Positions 34,428-43,114 of a stretch of DNA of 64,000 bases are shown here, one piece after another (the stretch's first letter is position 1; every line of letters begins with the position of its first letter). The stretch spans positions 124,001-188,000 of the forward strand of contig DKDJ01000011.1 in assembly GCA_002451795.1 (NCBI GenBank), written 5' to 3'. This DNA is from Bacteroidales bacterium UBA6851 (GTDB lineage Bacteria; Bacteroidota; Bacteroidia; Bacteroidales; UBA932). Below the pieces are notes generated by a model. The model did not search any database and had not been told where the DNA came from. It was given only the letters and a program-made list of their open reading frames with translations. The translations under genes were made by a program, and so were the position numbers.

Positions 34428-36427
34428 TATTGTCCTATTTCAGTGAGAAGAGCGTCGCAGTGTGCGTAGTTCTTTAGAGTCCAAAGCACGAATCGGATAT
34501 CTACATTGACGCACTTGTTATATCCTGGAGTCCAATATACATCCGATGCGAGGGATTCTTTGTTCCCATCGAAGGCAAGTCCTACTATTTCTCCGCGGGA
34601 ATTGAGTACTGGACTTCCAGAGTTGCCGCCAGTGATGTCATTGTCGGTGAGGAAATCGACTGGAAGGTCGCGGCCTTGCCCTCTCTCTTTCTCAAGCAGT
34701 CTCTTCCACTCTGGAAGAAGGTGAAAGTCGTACGAGTCCGGATTCTCTTTGTCGAGGATCTCGGATGAGAATGTCTGCCATGGGAGCATTTTGCCGTTCC
34801 TTCTGAAAGAGCCTACGGTCCCGTATGTCAATCGCATCGTGGAGTTGGCGTCAGGATACTGTTCTATACCGTGCTGCCTGCGTGTGCTGTATTTGGCCCT
34901 GGTATATTCCCTGTCTAGTTCGGTGATGGTCCTCTCTCCCATAATGGTGTCAATATCCTTATTGAAGTCGCTGACATTGACGTCGGCGAAGAACTTATAT
35001 ATCCCGTCTTCCTTGGTCATGTGTCCATCTGTCCATAGGGCATCGCACATAGCATCGTAGTTGTCGCCGTACTTTGCGCGAAGTTCCCTCTGGAATGGGC
35101 CGAAATACTTGGGGTTCACGTGGTCGAAGTACGTCTGGAGGCTATATCGGAAGAGGTCTTTCTCCACTCTCATATCCAGTTGCGAATATTGCTTGTCCAT
35201 GTCCAGTGGCCTACGTGCAGTGCGGAGTCTGGTGGCTACCAGCCCAAGTCCGGTGCCTCTAATCATGGTCTCCCTATAGTATGTGAGGCTCTTCTCCGCG
35301 TCACTTACAGCTGCATATTTTTCGTCAAGCTCGCGGAGAAGGGCTTTTTCGCCTTTCATGCGTCTGCGTTCCTCTCTTTTGATATGCTTGGATGCCTTGA
35401 AACGCCCTGCGTTCTGTACGAATCCTTCATCGTTCTCCTGTACATTGCTTAAGGAGAAGTACTTGTCCGAATATTTGAGACGTATGTTCGGATCTTTGTC
35501 CATCCATCCCCTGATGATGGCCATCTGCGCCGCACGGACCTCATTGCTTATCGGAAGGGTTACCTGGCTGCGGAAATTGACCTTTGCGGCTGAAGAGTAT
35601 CTTGCTGTCCTTCCTGGGTACCCCATGATCATGGTGAAGTCTCCAGGTTTAACTCCGCTTGTGCTGATGGTTAGATAGCGCAGAGGCTGCATAGGTACGT
35701 TGGCCTCCGAGTGGGGAGCTGGCCTGCCGTCAGGTGAGGCGTAGATGCGGTACATGGCAAAGTCGCATTTCTGCTGTGGCCATTCCCAGTTGTCTATGTC
35801 TCCTCCGAATGCGGCTATGCTTACAGGCGGGGCAGCCACCAGACGTATGTCTGTATATACCTCATAAAGAGCAAGATAATATTTAGAACCGGACCACATA
35901 CTGCTCAGCGATGCCTCATATCCGGTAGCCGTCGCATACTTCTTTTCTATGATGGATGCGATCTTGCGACTTCCGTATGGCTGTCCGGCAGCTTTCTGCG
36001 AGTCTATAGTACTTCCTACTTCATCAGTCACGTCGAGGACTTTCTTCAGGAAATAGGCGCTTTTCCCTGGAATGTAGATCTCTGCATCGCGAGAGTTTGC
36101 GAAGAAACCTGTCTCAAGGTAGTTATGCTCGGGTGTGCTGAGCGAGTGAACATCTGAATAGGCACAATGGTGATTGGTGATGAGAAGTCCCTGCTCTGAT
36201 ATCATGCTTCCGGTGCAGCCGAAGTCAAGCGAGACGATGGCATCTTTCAGCGATACCTTGCTCTCGTCGTAAATCTCGTTGGCCTCAAGTTCCAGCCCGG
36301 CTTTCTGCATCCTTTGGACAAGTGCTTCTGATAGTGCGTTTACCATCCACATTCCCTCGTCAGCGAATGCGGCGATAGGACTTAAAACCAATGTCAGCGC
36401 CGCTATGCATAAATACTTTATTCTCAT
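34427..36427 (-). CDS. S46-family dipeptidyl-peptidase, DPP7-like
   Basis: S46 enzymes remove dipeptides from the N-terminus of oligopeptides in the periplasm of Bacteroidota. With the ATG at 36427 the protein has 666 residues and a signal peptide ending at AFA near 21. Catalytic residues can be seen: His87 in TNHHCAYSD, Asp in GGDIDNWEWP, and Ser603 in TGGNSGSP. Eighteen residues after Ser603 is a Gly (FDGN), the place where DPP11 has the Arg that selects acidic residues. A Gly there is the DPP7 state and points to hydrophobic or broad P1 preference. An upstream in-frame ATG at 36556 would add a 43-residue extension without signal character and was rejected. Confidence 0.93.
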   Translation of the reverse strand: MRIKYLCIAALTLVLSPIAAFADEGMWMVNALSEALVQRMQKAGLELEANEIYDESKVSLKDAIVSLDFGCTGSMISEQGLLITNHHCAYSDVHSLSTPEHNYLETGFFANSRDAEIYIPGKSAYFLKKVLDVTDEVGSTIDSQKAAGQPYGSRKIASIIEKKYATATGYEASLSSMWSGSKYYLALYEVYTDIRLVAAPPVSIAAFGGDIDNWEWPQQKCDFAMYRIYASPDGRPAPHSEANVPMQPLRYLTISTSGVKPGDFTMIMGYPGRTARYSSAAKVNFRSQVTLPISNEVRAAQMAIIRGWMDKDPNIRLKYSDKYFSLSNVQENDEGFVQNAGRFKASKHIKREERRRMKGEKALLRELDEKYAAVSDAEKSLTYYRETMIRGTGLGLVATRLRTARRPLDMDKQYSQLDMRVEKDLFRYSLQTYFDHVNPKYFGPFQRELRAKYGDNYDAMCDALWTDGHMTKEDGIYKFFADVNVSDFNKDIDTIMGERTITELDREYTRAKYSTRRQHGIEQYPDANSTMRLTYGTVGSFRRNGKMLPWQTFSSEILDKENPDSYDFHLLPEWKRLLEKERGQGRDLPVDFLTDNDITGGNSGSPVLNSRGEIVGLAFDGNKESLASDVYWTPGYNKCVNVDIRFVLWTLKNYAHCDALLTEIGQ

Positions 36428-36501
36428 TAGTAGTCTTTTTTCAAATCGTCCAAAGTTGGCGATAATATCACAAAAAAACAATAGCCGATTTTGAGCCCTT
36501 A

Positions 36502-36531
36502 TTTGATTTGTAGATTTTATTCCTATTTTTG
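36502..36531 (+). promoter_or_regulatory. Promoter of the TonB/DUF4876/DUF6850/FISUMP operon
   Basis: TTTG at 36502-36505, an 18-base spacer and TATTTTTG at 36524-36531 form a good Bacteroidales promoter. The leader to the ATG at 36584 is about 45 bases. No clear Fur-box-like palindrome is visible in it. Confidence 0.65.
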
Positions 36532-36583
36532 TGTTTGGAAACATTTGTTCTTCCATGAAGTATAACGATATGGTTAGAGGAAT

Positions 36584-39220
36584 ATGAGAAAGCCTATTAT
36601 CGCAGTATTGCTACTTCTTATGATTCCGGTTCTTCTACCGGCAGCTCCACAGCACTTCAAGGTGTCAGGGACTGTAACCGATGCTGCTACTGGGGAGCCT
36701 CTCATCGGAGCGGTTGTCAATGTGGACGAGTTGTGGGCTATTACCGATGCCGATGGAAAATTCGTGATAGACAAGGTTCAGCCAGGCAAGTATGACATAA
36801 AGGTGAGCATACTCGGGTATGTGGACTACAAGTTGTCCATAGAAGTAAGGAAAGATATACCTAACATTTCTTTTAAGCTCAAGGAAAGCAGCCTTGCTCT
36901 CAGTGAGGTGGTGGTTACCGCCAACCGACCAAAGGATGGTACCGGGACTGCTCACGATATCGGACGAGACGCGCTCAACCATTTGCAGCTTAGCAACATG
37001 ACCGATATGGCTGCGCTTCTTCCTGGAGGTCGCACGTCCAACCCTGACCTTACCTCATCGTCTGCTTTCTCCGTTCGTTCATCGGGCTCTTCTGCGGGCA
37101 ATGCTGCATTCTCCACTGCCGTGGAGGTGGATGGCGTCCGCATGGGCAACAATGCTGCATTCTCGGAACTCAGCGGAGTGGATACGAGAAGTATATCAGT
37201 GGATAATGTAGAGTCAGTGGAGGTTATTTCCGGTGTTCCGTCTGTGGAATATGGTGATCTTGGCAGTGGAATGGTGAAGATACATACCAAACGAGGCCGT
37301 TCTCCACTTAATGTCACTTTCTCTGTCAATCCGCGTACTTATCAGACATCACTTTCCAAAGGAATTGACCTCGGTGCGGATGCTGGTATTCTGAACCTTA
37401 GTGCAGAGTGGGCCAAGGCTACCAAGAAACTCACTTCTCCCTATGAGTCTTACACGCGCCGCAGCCTCGGTGCGGTATGGAGCAATACCTTTGCCAAGGT
37501 GCTTCGTTTCGAGCTGGGCGTTAACGGCAACCTGGGCGGTATGAACAGCAAGGATGACCCAGACGCTTTCAGAGAGCAATTCTCTAAGGTCCGGGACAAT
37601 GCTATCCGAGCCAACACCTCTCTTACTTGGCAGATTAACGAGCCTTGGGCCACAAATCTGAAGATGGATGCCTATCTTAACTATTCCGACAACTTATCCC
37701 ATCTTCATAAGTACAACTCTGCTGCTTCCCGTCTTCCTGCTGTGCACTCTGAGGTCGAGGGATACAGCAATGCCGTTCTGCTTCCGGAAGGGGAGTACTA
37801 CTCCGACAAGATGACTGACTCTCGCGAGATGGACTTCGGGTCGTCTCTGAAATATACTCTCAACTCCCGTTTTAGCGGATACCGCAGTGCCTTCAAGGCT
37901 GGTATTCAGTGGAAAGCCTCTGGTAATGTAGGCCAGGGAGAGTATTATCTTGACCCGTCTCTGGCTGAGAACGGCTATCGCCCGAGACCTTATTCTGACT
38001 ATCCGTTCATGCATAATATTTCCGCATACGCGGAAGAGGATTTCACTTTCCCGTTTGGACTGAGGCTCACGGCTGGAGTCAGGTACGACCGTATTCTGGT
38101 TAAGGGCAGCCAGTATAGCAACGTAGGTTCATTTTCTCCGCGAGTCAATGCCAAGTGGGATATTTCCAAGAATCTGTCTATTCGTGCAGGGTGGGGACTT
38201 GCCGAGAAACTGCCGTCCTTCTATATTTTGTTCCCTAAGCAGGAATACCGGGATATTCTTGTGTCAAGCGGCTATGATGCATCTGGGGAACTTTACTACC
38301 GCTATTATACACAGAGTTGTCCGATAGAATATAATCCGGATCTGAAGTGGCAGCGCAACAGCAATGCTGAGGTGGGCTTGGATGCCAAGGTCCTTGGCGT
38401 GAATATTTCACTTGTAGGCTACTATAATCTTACCCTGAATCCATATAAGTTCTCTAATAACTATCGAGCACTTGTGCTTGACCGTGGGGGTTACTACGAC
38501 AAGACTTTCGTCTCTGTCAAAAGACAAGACAACGGAGCTCCGGTGAAAAGGGCCGGTGCGGAACTTACAATGGATTTCCCGCAGATTGTTCCACTTCGAA
38601 CATCGTTCAGACTGGACGCATCCTATGGATGGACTCAGACCGATGACGATGCACCATACTATTATTATAACACTGGCTGGTCGCATCCTTCGCTTCCTTC
38701 TCGCTCGTATCCTTACGTGGGAATCTATGCTAATGGCGGTAATTCCTCGCTCATGGTAAGGGGTAAGGTGTCATCTTCGCTCACTGCCAACTTGACATCC
38801 ATTACTCATATCCCTGAGGCCAGACTTGTGATTACGTGCCGTCTTGAGGCTTCGCTTTTTACAAGATCCCGAAATCTTCCTGCGGGAGATGAGAATGTGC
38901 TCTATCCTATAGGCTATCTTGATGTTGAGGACGGAGGCGAGCAGATGCACTTGTTTACAGAACGTAACAAGACTGACGACAAGTTCAAGGATCTTGTCAT
39001 CAAACCGTCCAACTCATATCTCTTCGCGCAGGATGGATATGGCGCCTATATGTCTGCCAATCTTAGCGTTACCAAAGAAATAGGCGAGGCTGTGAGCCTA
39101 TCTTTCTTTGCCAATAACTTTACTAATTCGCGCCCTTATGTGCTTTCTATGGCTACTGGAGTGGGTGCGATTTTTACACCTTCGTTCTATTACGGACTTA
39201 CTTGCAGGATTAAGTTATGA
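36584..39220 (+). CDS. TonB-dependent receptor with carboxypeptidase-D-like N-terminal domain
   Basis: This is an outer-membrane gated barrel for importing a nutrient or metal complex. The 878 residues have a signal peptide (cleavage near LPAAP, about 21), a CarboxypepD_reg-like domain at about 25-105 (FKVSGTVTDAATGEPLIGAV), a plug domain (about 105-235, with SVDNVESVEVISGVPSVEYG), and a barrel to the C-terminus ending in an aromatic strand before Leu. There is no SusD gene beside it, so it is not a standard glycan utilisation system. The three genes that follow appear co-transcribed: the next one overlaps by four bases. Substrate is unknown. Confidence 0.93.
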   Translation: MRKPIIAVLLLLMIPVLLPAAPQHFKVSGTVTDAATGEPLIGAVVNVDELWAITDADGKFVIDKVQPGKYDIKVSILGYVDYKLSIEVRKDIPNISFKLKESSLALSEVVVTANRPKDGTGTAHDIGRDALNHLQLSNMTDMAALLPGGRTSNPDLTSSSAFSVRSSGSSAGNAAFSTAVEVDGVRMGNNAAFSELSGVDTRSISVDNVESVEVISGVPSVEYGDLGSGMVKIHTKRGRSPLNVTFSVNPRTYQTSLSKGIDLGADAGILNLSAEWAKATKKLTSPYESYTRRSLGAVWSNTFAKVLRFELGVNGNLGGMNSKDDPDAFREQFSKVRDNAIRANTSLTWQINEPWATNLKMDAYLNYSDNLSHLHKYNSAASRLPAVHSEVEGYSNAVLLPEGEYYSDKMTDSREMDFGSSLKYTLNSRFSGYRSAFKAGIQWKASGNVGQGEYYLDPSLAENGYRPRPYSDYPFMHNISAYAEEDFTFPFGLRLTAGVRYDRILVKGSQYSNVGSFSPRVNAKWDISKNLSIRAGWGLAEKLPSFYILFPKQEYRDILVSSGYDASGELYYRYYTQSCPIEYNPDLKWQRNSNAEVGLDAKVLGVNISLVGYYNLTLNPYKFSNNYRALVLDRGGYYDKTFVSVKRQDNGAPVKRAGAELTMDFPQIVPLRTSFRLDASYGWTQTDDDAPYYYYNTGWSHPSLPSRSYPYVGIYANGGNSSLMVRGKVSSSLTANLTSITHIPEARLVITCRLEASLFTRSRNLPAGDENVLYPIGYLDVEDGGEQMHLFTERNKTDDKFKDLVIKPSNSYLFAQDGYGAYMSANLSVTKEIGEAVSLSFFANNFTNSRPYVLSMATGVGAIFTPSFYYGLTCRIKL

Positions 39221-40422
39221 GAAAAATCTGTTGTTTTGTGTCGGCAGCTGTGGTTGCGCTGCTGTTAGCCTCCTGCCTTAGGATAGGGGACGGCAACCCG
39301 TATACCTCCGATCTCCACCAGCTTTCGATAATCCTCATGGCACCAGATGGTGAGTTGCCGGACTATTCTCTCTCTGAGATTTCAGTGAAGGATATCAATA
39401 CCGATGCCGACTATCAGGCAGTCTGCGACGTCTCGGGTCATGCTGTACTTGATGTCCCCAATGGACTCTATATGGTAATGGCCTCTATTCTTAATGGGGA
39501 GCATTCTTTCAATGGCAACCAAAGTGGAATTGTAGTCAGTGGTGCCGCTGCTGATTGTATAGTGAGCCTGTCAAGCCTTAAATTGTCTGATATTGTCATC
39601 AAGGAAATCTATTGCGGGGGATGCTTAAAATATCCTCAAGAGGGAAAATATCAGACTGACTCGTATTTCATCTTGCATAATAATTCAGCTTCGACTGTAT
39701 ATCTTGACGGTCTGTGCTTTGGAACTCTTGATCCGTACAACTCCAACTCTACTTCCGTATGGGAGAATGATATTGACTTTGCCCCTATTATTCAGGCTGT
39801 TTGGCAGTTCCCCGGTGATGGTGATGATTATCCTCTCGAAAAAGGACAGGACGCGGTCGTTGCTGTGTATGGTGCTATTGATCACAGCGCTCACTATCCT
39901 CTTTCTGTCAATCTGGACAGGGAAGACGTATTCGTATGTTATAACCCGACATATTTCCCGAACACGTCCTATCATCCGGCTCCCGGACCTCATATACAAC
40001 TTGACCATTATCTTGATGTCGTCATCAAGACTGGACAGTCCAATGCCTATACCTTCTCCGTCAATTCCCCCGCGCTGGTAATCTTTCGGGCTGTGGGTAC
40101 TACCATACAGGATTTCGTATCCAAGAGTGATAATGTCATTCAGAAGCCGGGCAGTGAGAAAGATAAGGTGGTATGTGTGCCTAATGAGTGGATTCTTGAC
40201 GGTGTGGAGGTGTTCAATGGTGAGTCTTCTTCAAATAAGAAGCGTATCGCTCCGGCAATTGATGCTTCCTATATCACCCTTTCCAAGTCGTTTGAAGGTC
40301 ATACCTTGATGCGTCGGGTGGATGAGACAAAGAGCTCTAAGATGGGCTTTGAAGTTCTACAAGATACCAATAATAGTTCTAAAGATTTTTATGAGCGTGA
40401 AACACAGTCTCTTCATAAATAG
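39217..40422 (+). CDS. DUF4876-like lipoprotein partner of the TonB receptor
   Basis: The 401-residue product has lipobox LLASC (Cys19-20 region). A small carboxypeptidase-D/transthyretin-like domain follows (YQAVCDVSGHAVLDVPNGLY at about 68-88). The larger part, from about 125, opens with IVIKEIYCGGCLKYPQEGKY and HNNSASTVYLDGLCFG, which I associate with DUF4876, a lamin-tail-like fold found beside TonB receptors in Bacteroidales. Three cysteines cluster at residues 134-165. It overlaps the receptor gene by four bases and the barrel gene by about 32. It is probably a surface or periplasmic lipoprotein that captures the ligand; this is inference. Confidence 0.75.
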   Translation: MRKICCFVSAAVVALLLASCLRIGDGNPYTSDLHQLSIILMAPDGELPDYSLSEISVKDINTDADYQAVCDVSGHAVLDVPNGLYMVMASILNGEHSFNGNQSGIVVSGAAADCIVSLSSLKLSDIVIKEIYCGGCLKYPQEGKYQTDSYFILHNNSASTVYLDGLCFGTLDPYNSNSTSVWENDIDFAPIIQAVWQFPGDGDDYPLEKGQDAVVAVYGAIDHSAHYPLSVNLDREDVFVCYNPTYFPNTSYHPAPGPHIQLDHYLDVVIKTGQSNAYTFSVNSPALVIFRAVGTTIQDFVSKSDNVIQKPGSEKDKVVCVPNEWILDGVEVFNGESSSNKKRIAPAIDASYITLSKSFEGHTLMRRVDETKSSKMGFEVLQDTNNSSKDFYERETQSLHK

Positions 40423-41902
40423 GGTTGCGCCTGCGGTGATGGCATTGTGCCTACCGCTTGTGGTATCGGCGCAGAAATATGACCGTCTTCTCAAACGTAA
40501 TCTTTGGAATGACGGCTCTAATATAGCATCATTGAGGATAGACACGCTTTCTTTCTCTGAGGCCTCCCTCTCGGTGTCGGCTGAAAGTGGGGACTTCCGG
40601 AGCAGTGACCAGTCTGCGTCTGAGTTCGGGGGAGCGGTGTTGGCCCGTTCGGTGAGCCATCTGAAGGGGTTTTCTATGACCGGATCGTTTGGATTCAGTG
40701 ATACGGAAGCTCTGGGAATGTGTGGCTCTATGTTTGTTGAGCCGGGTTATTTCCCCGTGGATGTGAGTGAGTTTACTCCAGGGCGCAAGTCGTTGCAGCG
40801 GTATCTAGTGTCTGGCGGTATAGCTGTTCCTTTGTCTTCATCGTGGCTTGTGGGCACCTCTTTGGATTTCAAGTCTACTAATGCATCCAAACGTAAGGAC
40901 CTTAGATATACTGGATATAAACTTGATCTTGAGTTTGCTCCTTCTATTCTGTATATGTCTGACAAGTTCTCTGCGGGGCTTTCTTTGAGTGTCGGGCGGA
41001 ATACTGAAATTATCAATGCCGAGCAGATCGGCACATCCGACACGACGCCAATGGCTTTCTTTAATGAGGGGCTGTGGTTTGGCAACTATCAGGCATGGAC
41101 AGGCAGTAGTGTCCATCTTAAGGAGGCGGGAGTTAATGGGCTTCCTGTATATAAGAACACACTTGGGGCAGCCGCCCAGTTTTCTTCTGGTGGGCTTTTC
41201 GCTGAGGCAGGCGTAACATTTTCCCATGGAGAAGTGGGGGAAAGGCAGAATATTTGGTATCGTTTCGGCGGGCCTGAGTATTTCCTGACTCTTGACTATC
41301 GGACCGGACGGCACACTATAAGGACATCTGCTTCGTATGAAAGCGGCGAGGTTCGCAAAAGCATTCTTGACAAGGTGGCTTCCGGCGGGGTGGTACTTGT
41401 CAAAGAATATGGAAGCAACAGAATACTTGAAAGCGGCATCTTAAATGTCGGGATTTCGTATGAATGGACGGACGGTGAGACGGAAGTGGGTGTATGTGCT
41501 TCTCTTTCTGATCGGCGGGATGTGGGATCCATGAGGTATCCGTATGTGTTTGGAAGAGAGATTGTGAGGGGCGAAGTCGGAGCGTATGCTGTCGTGCCGA
41601 TAGGGAAGTGGGAAATCAGGTGCGATGCAGGCTTTGGAATGGGACGCACTCGAAATTCGTCGTGGTCTATTTCTGATGGCGGTTCTGACGTTGAGCCTCC
41701 TTTTAGGCACGAGGAACTCTATGCTGTCGCCGAGGAGTATGCTACTGTGCCACGGATGGATGCTGCCGCTGGGGTGGCACGCTATTTTGGCAAGGGACTT
41801 TTTGCTGCGCTGCGGGGGTCTGCTGTCAAAGCTTTTTCTCCTGTGGTGATATCCGGTTCCTGGAGGTATGGTGTTGGGATTGAATTTGGTTTAACATTTT
41901 AA
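40391..41902 (+). CDS. DUF6850-like outer-membrane beta-barrel protein
   Basis: With the ATG at 40391 the protein has 503 residues and a clean signal peptide (MSVKHSLFINRV then ALCLPLVVSAQ). The rest alternates short polar and hydrophobic stretches with aromatic ends, as in barrels, for example YLVSGGIAVPLSSSWLVGTS and DLEFAPSILYMSDKFSAGLS. The C-terminus ends in Phe (GVGIEFGLTF), the usual Bam signal. I associate it with DUF6850 by its position after DUF4876 and its opening KYDRLLKRNLW. An earlier ATG at 40322 would place 23 hydrophilic residues before the signal peptide. Function unknown; a second pore or a partner of the receptor is possible. Confidence 0.75.
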   Translation: MSVKHSLFINRVAPAVMALCLPLVVSAQKYDRLLKRNLWNDGSNIASLRIDTLSFSEASLSVSAESGDFRSSDQSASEFGGAVLARSVSHLKGFSMTGSFGFSDTEALGMCGSMFVEPGYFPVDVSEFTPGRKSLQRYLVSGGIAVPLSSSWLVGTSLDFKSTNASKRKDLRYTGYKLDLEFAPSILYMSDKFSAGLSLSVGRNTEIINAEQIGTSDTTPMAFFNEGLWFGNYQAWTGSSVHLKEAGVNGLPVYKNTLGAAAQFSSGGLFAEAGVTFSHGEVGERQNIWYRFGGPEYFLTLDYRTGRHTIRTSASYESGEVRKSILDKVASGGVVLVKEYGSNRILESGILNVGISYEWTDGETEVGVCASLSDRRDVGSMRYPYVFGREIVRGEVGAYAVVPIGKWEIRCDAGFGMGRTRNSSWSISDGGSDVEPPFRHEELYAVAEEYATVPRMDAAAGVARYFGKGLFAALRGSAVKAFSPVVISGSWRYGVGIEFGLTF

Positions 41903-41908
41903 ATAGTC

Positions 41909-42994
41909 ATGATTATGAAAAAATCATTAGTTCTTGTACTTGCTCTCGCGGTTTTGGGAGCATGTACCAAGCCGGCTCCGGCTCCAGAAGGAACCATTGA
42001 GAGCAAGGAAAGTGTGGATGTCCCTTTCTATGGCACTACTTTAAAATACACTCTCGTATCCAACTGTGACTGGAAATTGACGACTTCTACTGTGGATGTA
42101 ACTCCTGTTAAGGGTAGCGCTGGAACTACGGAACTTTCAGTAGTGATTCCCGGCAATAGGACAGACGCTGCCGTAAAGGAGTCATTTACGGTGGTCTTTA
42201 CCAATGCTGATGCCGTGACTGCGGAGAAAGTCGTGGAGATAAACGTCCCTGCTCCTGGTGTGGCTTACGGCGGATATACTTACGGTGCCAAGTATTTTAG
42301 TGACGGCAACTACTGGATGACAGAGAACCTTCACTATGTGCCAGAAGGTGTGAGCGTATCGGAAGATCCAAAGAATGGCTCAGTATGGTATCCATACAGT
42401 CTCGAAGTTAAGGAGGGTTCTACCAAGGCTACAGTAAAGGAAATTCTAAAGGACGATGCCAGTGTGGCCAAGTTTGGCCTTCTCTATTCTGCGGCGCAGG
42501 CTTTCGGTGTAGAAGCAATCAATAAAGACAATTATAAGACCCTTGAGGGGACTAAAGGTATCTGTCCTGAAGGATGGCACATTCCTTCTCGTGCAGAACT
42601 TTTTGCTCTCTGCGGCGCTTCAAATAAGTTTGACGGTGAGACATCAGCCCCTGAGGACAATACCTCTGCAGTGCTCTGGGATCCTGAGGTTAAATATGGA
42701 AATATGGCCAAGTCATTTGAGATCGGATTCAATTTCTATCCTGTCGGTGTAGTGTTTAACGGGGCTTACAATACTACTATTGTTGCTGCTAGCAAGACTG
42801 ATGTTGAAGAATTTGTCGGCATGAATGGGTTGAGTTATATGCTTGGCTCTACTGGGTATACTGCAAATAGTGGCCCTCAGATGAGTGCTATCATGTCCAC
42901 TTTTACCGATACTTACAAGAAAGGCCGCCTAAATGTAGCGTATGCCAATGTCAAGAACGGCGTGTCAGTAAGATGCGTTCTCGACAAGAAATAG
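41909..42994 (+). CDS. FISUMP-domain lipoprotein, last gene of the TonB operon
   Basis: The 361-residue product has lipobox VLGAC (near residue 19). After a Pro/Ala linker comes a BACON-like or Ig-like domain of about 35-115 (LKYTLVSNCDWKLTTSTVDV, the bare Cys-Asp-Trp being typical of BACON domains). From about 125 a FISUMP domain (Fibrobacter succinogenes major paralogous domain) follows: GNYWMTENLHYVPEG, GICPEGWHIPSRAELFAL and the closing VSVRCVLDKK. FISUMP modules resemble C-type-lectin-like or formylglycine-enzyme-like folds and are found on surface proteins. It starts 6 bases after the barrel stop codon and is followed by the terminator at 43019. A surface binding role is inferred. Confidence 0.8.
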   Translation: MIMKKSLVLVLALAVLGACTKPAPAPEGTIESKESVDVPFYGTTLKYTLVSNCDWKLTTSTVDVTPVKGSAGTTELSVVIPGNRTDAAVKESFTVVFTNADAVTAEKVVEINVPAPGVAYGGYTYGAKYFSDGNYWMTENLHYVPEGVSVSEDPKNGSVWYPYSLEVKEGSTKATVKEILKDDASVAKFGLLYSAAQAFGVEAINKDNYKTLEGTKGICPEGWHIPSRAELFALCGASNKFDGETSAPEDNTSAVLWDPEVKYGNMAKSFEIGFNFYPVGVVFNGAYNTTIVAASKTDVEEFVGMNGLSYMLGSTGYTANSGPQMSAIMSTFTDTYKKGRLNVAYANVKNGVSVRCVLDKK

Positions 42995-43018
42995 TATAAG
43001 TATATATATGTAACGTAT

Positions 43019-43053
43019 GCCCCTCAAAAAGACAACATTTTGAGGGGCTTTTT
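43019..43053 (+). terminator. Rho-independent terminator of the TonB operon
   Basis: An 11-bp perfect stem (GCCCCTCAAAA at 43019-43029 with TTTTGAGGGGC at 43038-43048), an 8-base loop and a following TTTTT tract form a strong intrinsic terminator 25 bases after the FISUMP stop codon. Confidence 0.9.
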
Positions 43054-43066
43054 CATTTATAATGAC

Positions 43067-43074
43067 TAACTTTG
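43067..43074 (+). promoter_or_regulatory. Putative -7 element for the DASS symporter gene
   Basis: TAACTTTG fits TAnnTTTG and lies 40 bases before the ATG at 43115, directly after the upstream terminator. Confidence 0.5.
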
Positions 43075-43114
43075 CGTCCTTGTGTTCAGAAAATATCATT
43101 AAATTTTCAGATAA

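Noticed and set aside
36428..36556. N-terminal extension of the S46 peptidase to 36556
   Set aside because: Adds 43 residues without signal character; the ATG at 36427 begins a proper signal peptide and gives catalytic His numbering close to known S46 enzymes.
36584..42994. TonB operon considered as a polysaccharide utilisation locus
   Set aside because: No SusD-like gene, no carbohydrate-active enzyme and no sigma/anti-sigma or hybrid two-component regulator are present.
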